This document shows, one piece after another, positions 30,036-30,832 of a stretch of DNA of 30,832 nt (position 1 is the stretch's first letter; each line of letters opens with the position of its first letter). Source of the DNA: DASQGA01 sp035535315 (lineage in GTDB: Bacteria > Actinomycetota > Thermoleophilia > Gaiellales > Gaiellaceae). The notes beneath the pieces are model-generated. The model saw only the letters and a list, made by a program, of their open reading frames with translations. It made no database searches and was not told where the DNA came from. Made by a program: the position numbers and the translations under genes. The stretch is taken from assembly GCA_035535315.1 (NCBI GenBank), contig DATLQD010000118.1, positions 1 to 30,832 of the forward strand, written 5' to 3'.

Positions 30036-30832
30036 GCCGCATATTCCGCGCTCTGGGCGGGACGAAGATCGAACTTGTTCGCGAGCTTTCCGAGTACCTC
30101 TATGAGCTGCTCGATCTCGGCCTGCGTGTTCGCGGCCGTCATCTGAATCCGAAAACCGACCTCGGTCTTCGGCACGAGCGGGTACGCGGCGAGAGTGACG
30201 TAGATGCCCTGGTCGAAGAGGAAGCGCCCTGCGGCATCGATGTCCTCGTGTCGGGCGAGCGGTACCTCGATGATCGGAAAGCCCGAACGATTCGGGGTGT
30301 GGACACCCAGACGATCGAGGCAGTCGAGCACTTGCGCGGTCTTGTGCCACAGATCCGTCCGAATTGCGTCGCCGCGTGTCTCGTTGACCTGGAAGCCGGC
30401 GAGCACGGTTGCGAGTGAGGCGACCGGGCAAGGACCGGAGTACAGATACGGGGGCGCCGCGGTCTTGAGTAGCCTTTTGAGTTCGCTCGGGCAGGCGATG
30501 AACGCGGCGAGTGACGAGTACGACTTGGAGAAGCCGGAAACGAGAACGATTCGGTCATACGACTCGTCGAAGTACCGGACAACGCTGTTTCCGCGGAGTC
30601 CGTAGGGGTTCGGCTCATCGGGCGAACGCTCCCCGATGACTCCGAATCCGTGCGCGTCGTCAACGTAAAGCAACGCGTCGTACCGGCGTGCAAGCCGAGC
30701 GAAGTCCCGCAGATCCGGAGCATTGCCGGTCATGCTGTTGACCCCGTCCATACAGATCAACCGCGTGGACGAGCGGTCCTCTCGTAGCAGCCGCTCGAGA
30801 TCGTCAGGGTCTTCGAACCGGAACCTCTTGAC
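30032..30832 (-). CDS. Alpha-oxoamine synthase / class I-II aminotransferase family (5' partial)
   Basis: The C-terminal 266 residues of a PLP-dependent fold-type I enzyme; the N-terminus lies beyond the right edge. Visible motifs are DGVNSMTGNAPDL, VDDAHGFGVIG (PLP-binding Asp and stacking region), the PLP-lysine in VSGFSKSYSS (codon at 30524-30526), and a C-terminal domain with GFPIIEVPLARHEDI and YPLVPKTEVGFRIQMTAANT. This is the pattern of the alpha-oxoamine synthase group (BioF, Kbl, serine palmitoyltransferase, CqsA-type autoinducer synthases), which join an amino acid to an acyl-CoA. The member cannot be fixed from this fragment. Its stop overlaps the c-di-GMP gene start by GTGA; no biotin genes are visible. 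Confidence 0.85.
   Translation of the reverse strand, partial: VKRFRFEDPDDLERLLREDRSSTRLICMDGVNSMTGNAPDLRDFARLARRYDALLYVDDAHGFGVIGERSPDEPNPYGLRGNSVVRYFDESYDRIVLVSGFSKSYSSLAAFIACPSELKRLLKTAAPPYLYSGPCPVASLATVLAGFQVNETRGDAIRTDLWHKTAQVLDCLDRLGVHTPNRSGFPIIEVPLARHEDIDAAGRFLFDQGIYVTLAAYPLVPKTEVGFRIQMTAANTQAEIEQLIEVLGKLANKFDLRPAQSAEYAA

Noticed and set aside
30036..30431. Upstream extension of the GGDEF-EAL frame by 132 codons
   Set aside because: The extension lies inside the alpha-oxoamine synthase coding sequence and is Arg-rich and featureless; the GTGA overlap at 30032-30035 gives a natural start.

Overview
The window looks like chromosomal core DNA from a high-GC actinobacterium, most likely a deep-branching class such as Thermoleophilia (Gaiellales or Solirubrobacterales). 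The reasons are frequent GTG starts, a fused 907-residue SecD-SecF, a fused PafB-PafC-type WYL regulator, leaderless-looking promoters, and a queuosine pathway (tgt, queA, queG) that mainstream actinobacteria such as Streptomyces and Mycobacterium generally lack. The lineage is an inference from gene content; there is no rRNA in the window to test it. I saw no tRNA, rRNA, insertion sequence, integrase, CRISPR array or prophage. Genes are densely packed and no gene-free stretch exceeds about 150 bases.

Region by region. 1-2.3 kb: the 3' end of an MhqO-type ring-cleaving dioxygenase faces a UbiB/ABC1 kinase-like gene. 2.3-8.05 kb: one leftward operon queA - tgt - yajC - secDF - small phasin-like gene, joining tRNA queuosine modification to the Sec export accessory complex. 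8.1-8.6 kb: a rightward coiled-coil protein. 8.6-11.2 kb: a leftward set of small secreted protein, OmpR-family response regulator and sensor kinase. 11.3-12.3 kb: pdxH and a small unknown gene. 12.3-14.2 kb: an animal-type heme peroxidase and a 66-residue four-cysteine protein. 14.3-16.6 kb: a divergent 3-hydroxyacyl-CoA dehydrogenase / aldehyde dehydrogenase pair. 16.6-18.5 kb: two coupled zinc-ribbon proteins (the second membrane-anchored with a SPOR-like end) and a protein with a C-terminal Cys/His knuckle. 18.6-21.7 kb: DNA polymerase IV divergent from a PafBC-like double-WYL regulator. 21.7-24.5 kb: queG and a GAF sensor kinase. 24.6-25.6 kb: an MDR-family oxidoreductase. 25.6-30.8 kb: a leftward, tightly overlapped trio of alpha-oxoamine synthase, membrane GAF-PAS-GGDEF-EAL protein and MFS transporter.

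Three things stand out. First, many operon-leading genes carry a TANNNT-like -10 hexamer only 6-9 bases before the start codon and no convincing ribosome binding site, so leaderless transcription seems to be the default here; in two divergent pairs (hbd/aldehyde dehydrogenase and dinB/WYL) a single AT element appears to serve as -10 box in both directions. Second, the dinB/WYL intergene holds an exact copy of the mycobacterial RecA-independent DNA-damage motif and an operator-like palindrome, which suggests a local damage-response unit. Third, the alpha-oxoamine synthase / c-di-GMP protein / exporter trio has the parts expected of a small-molecule signal circuit, although that role is inference.
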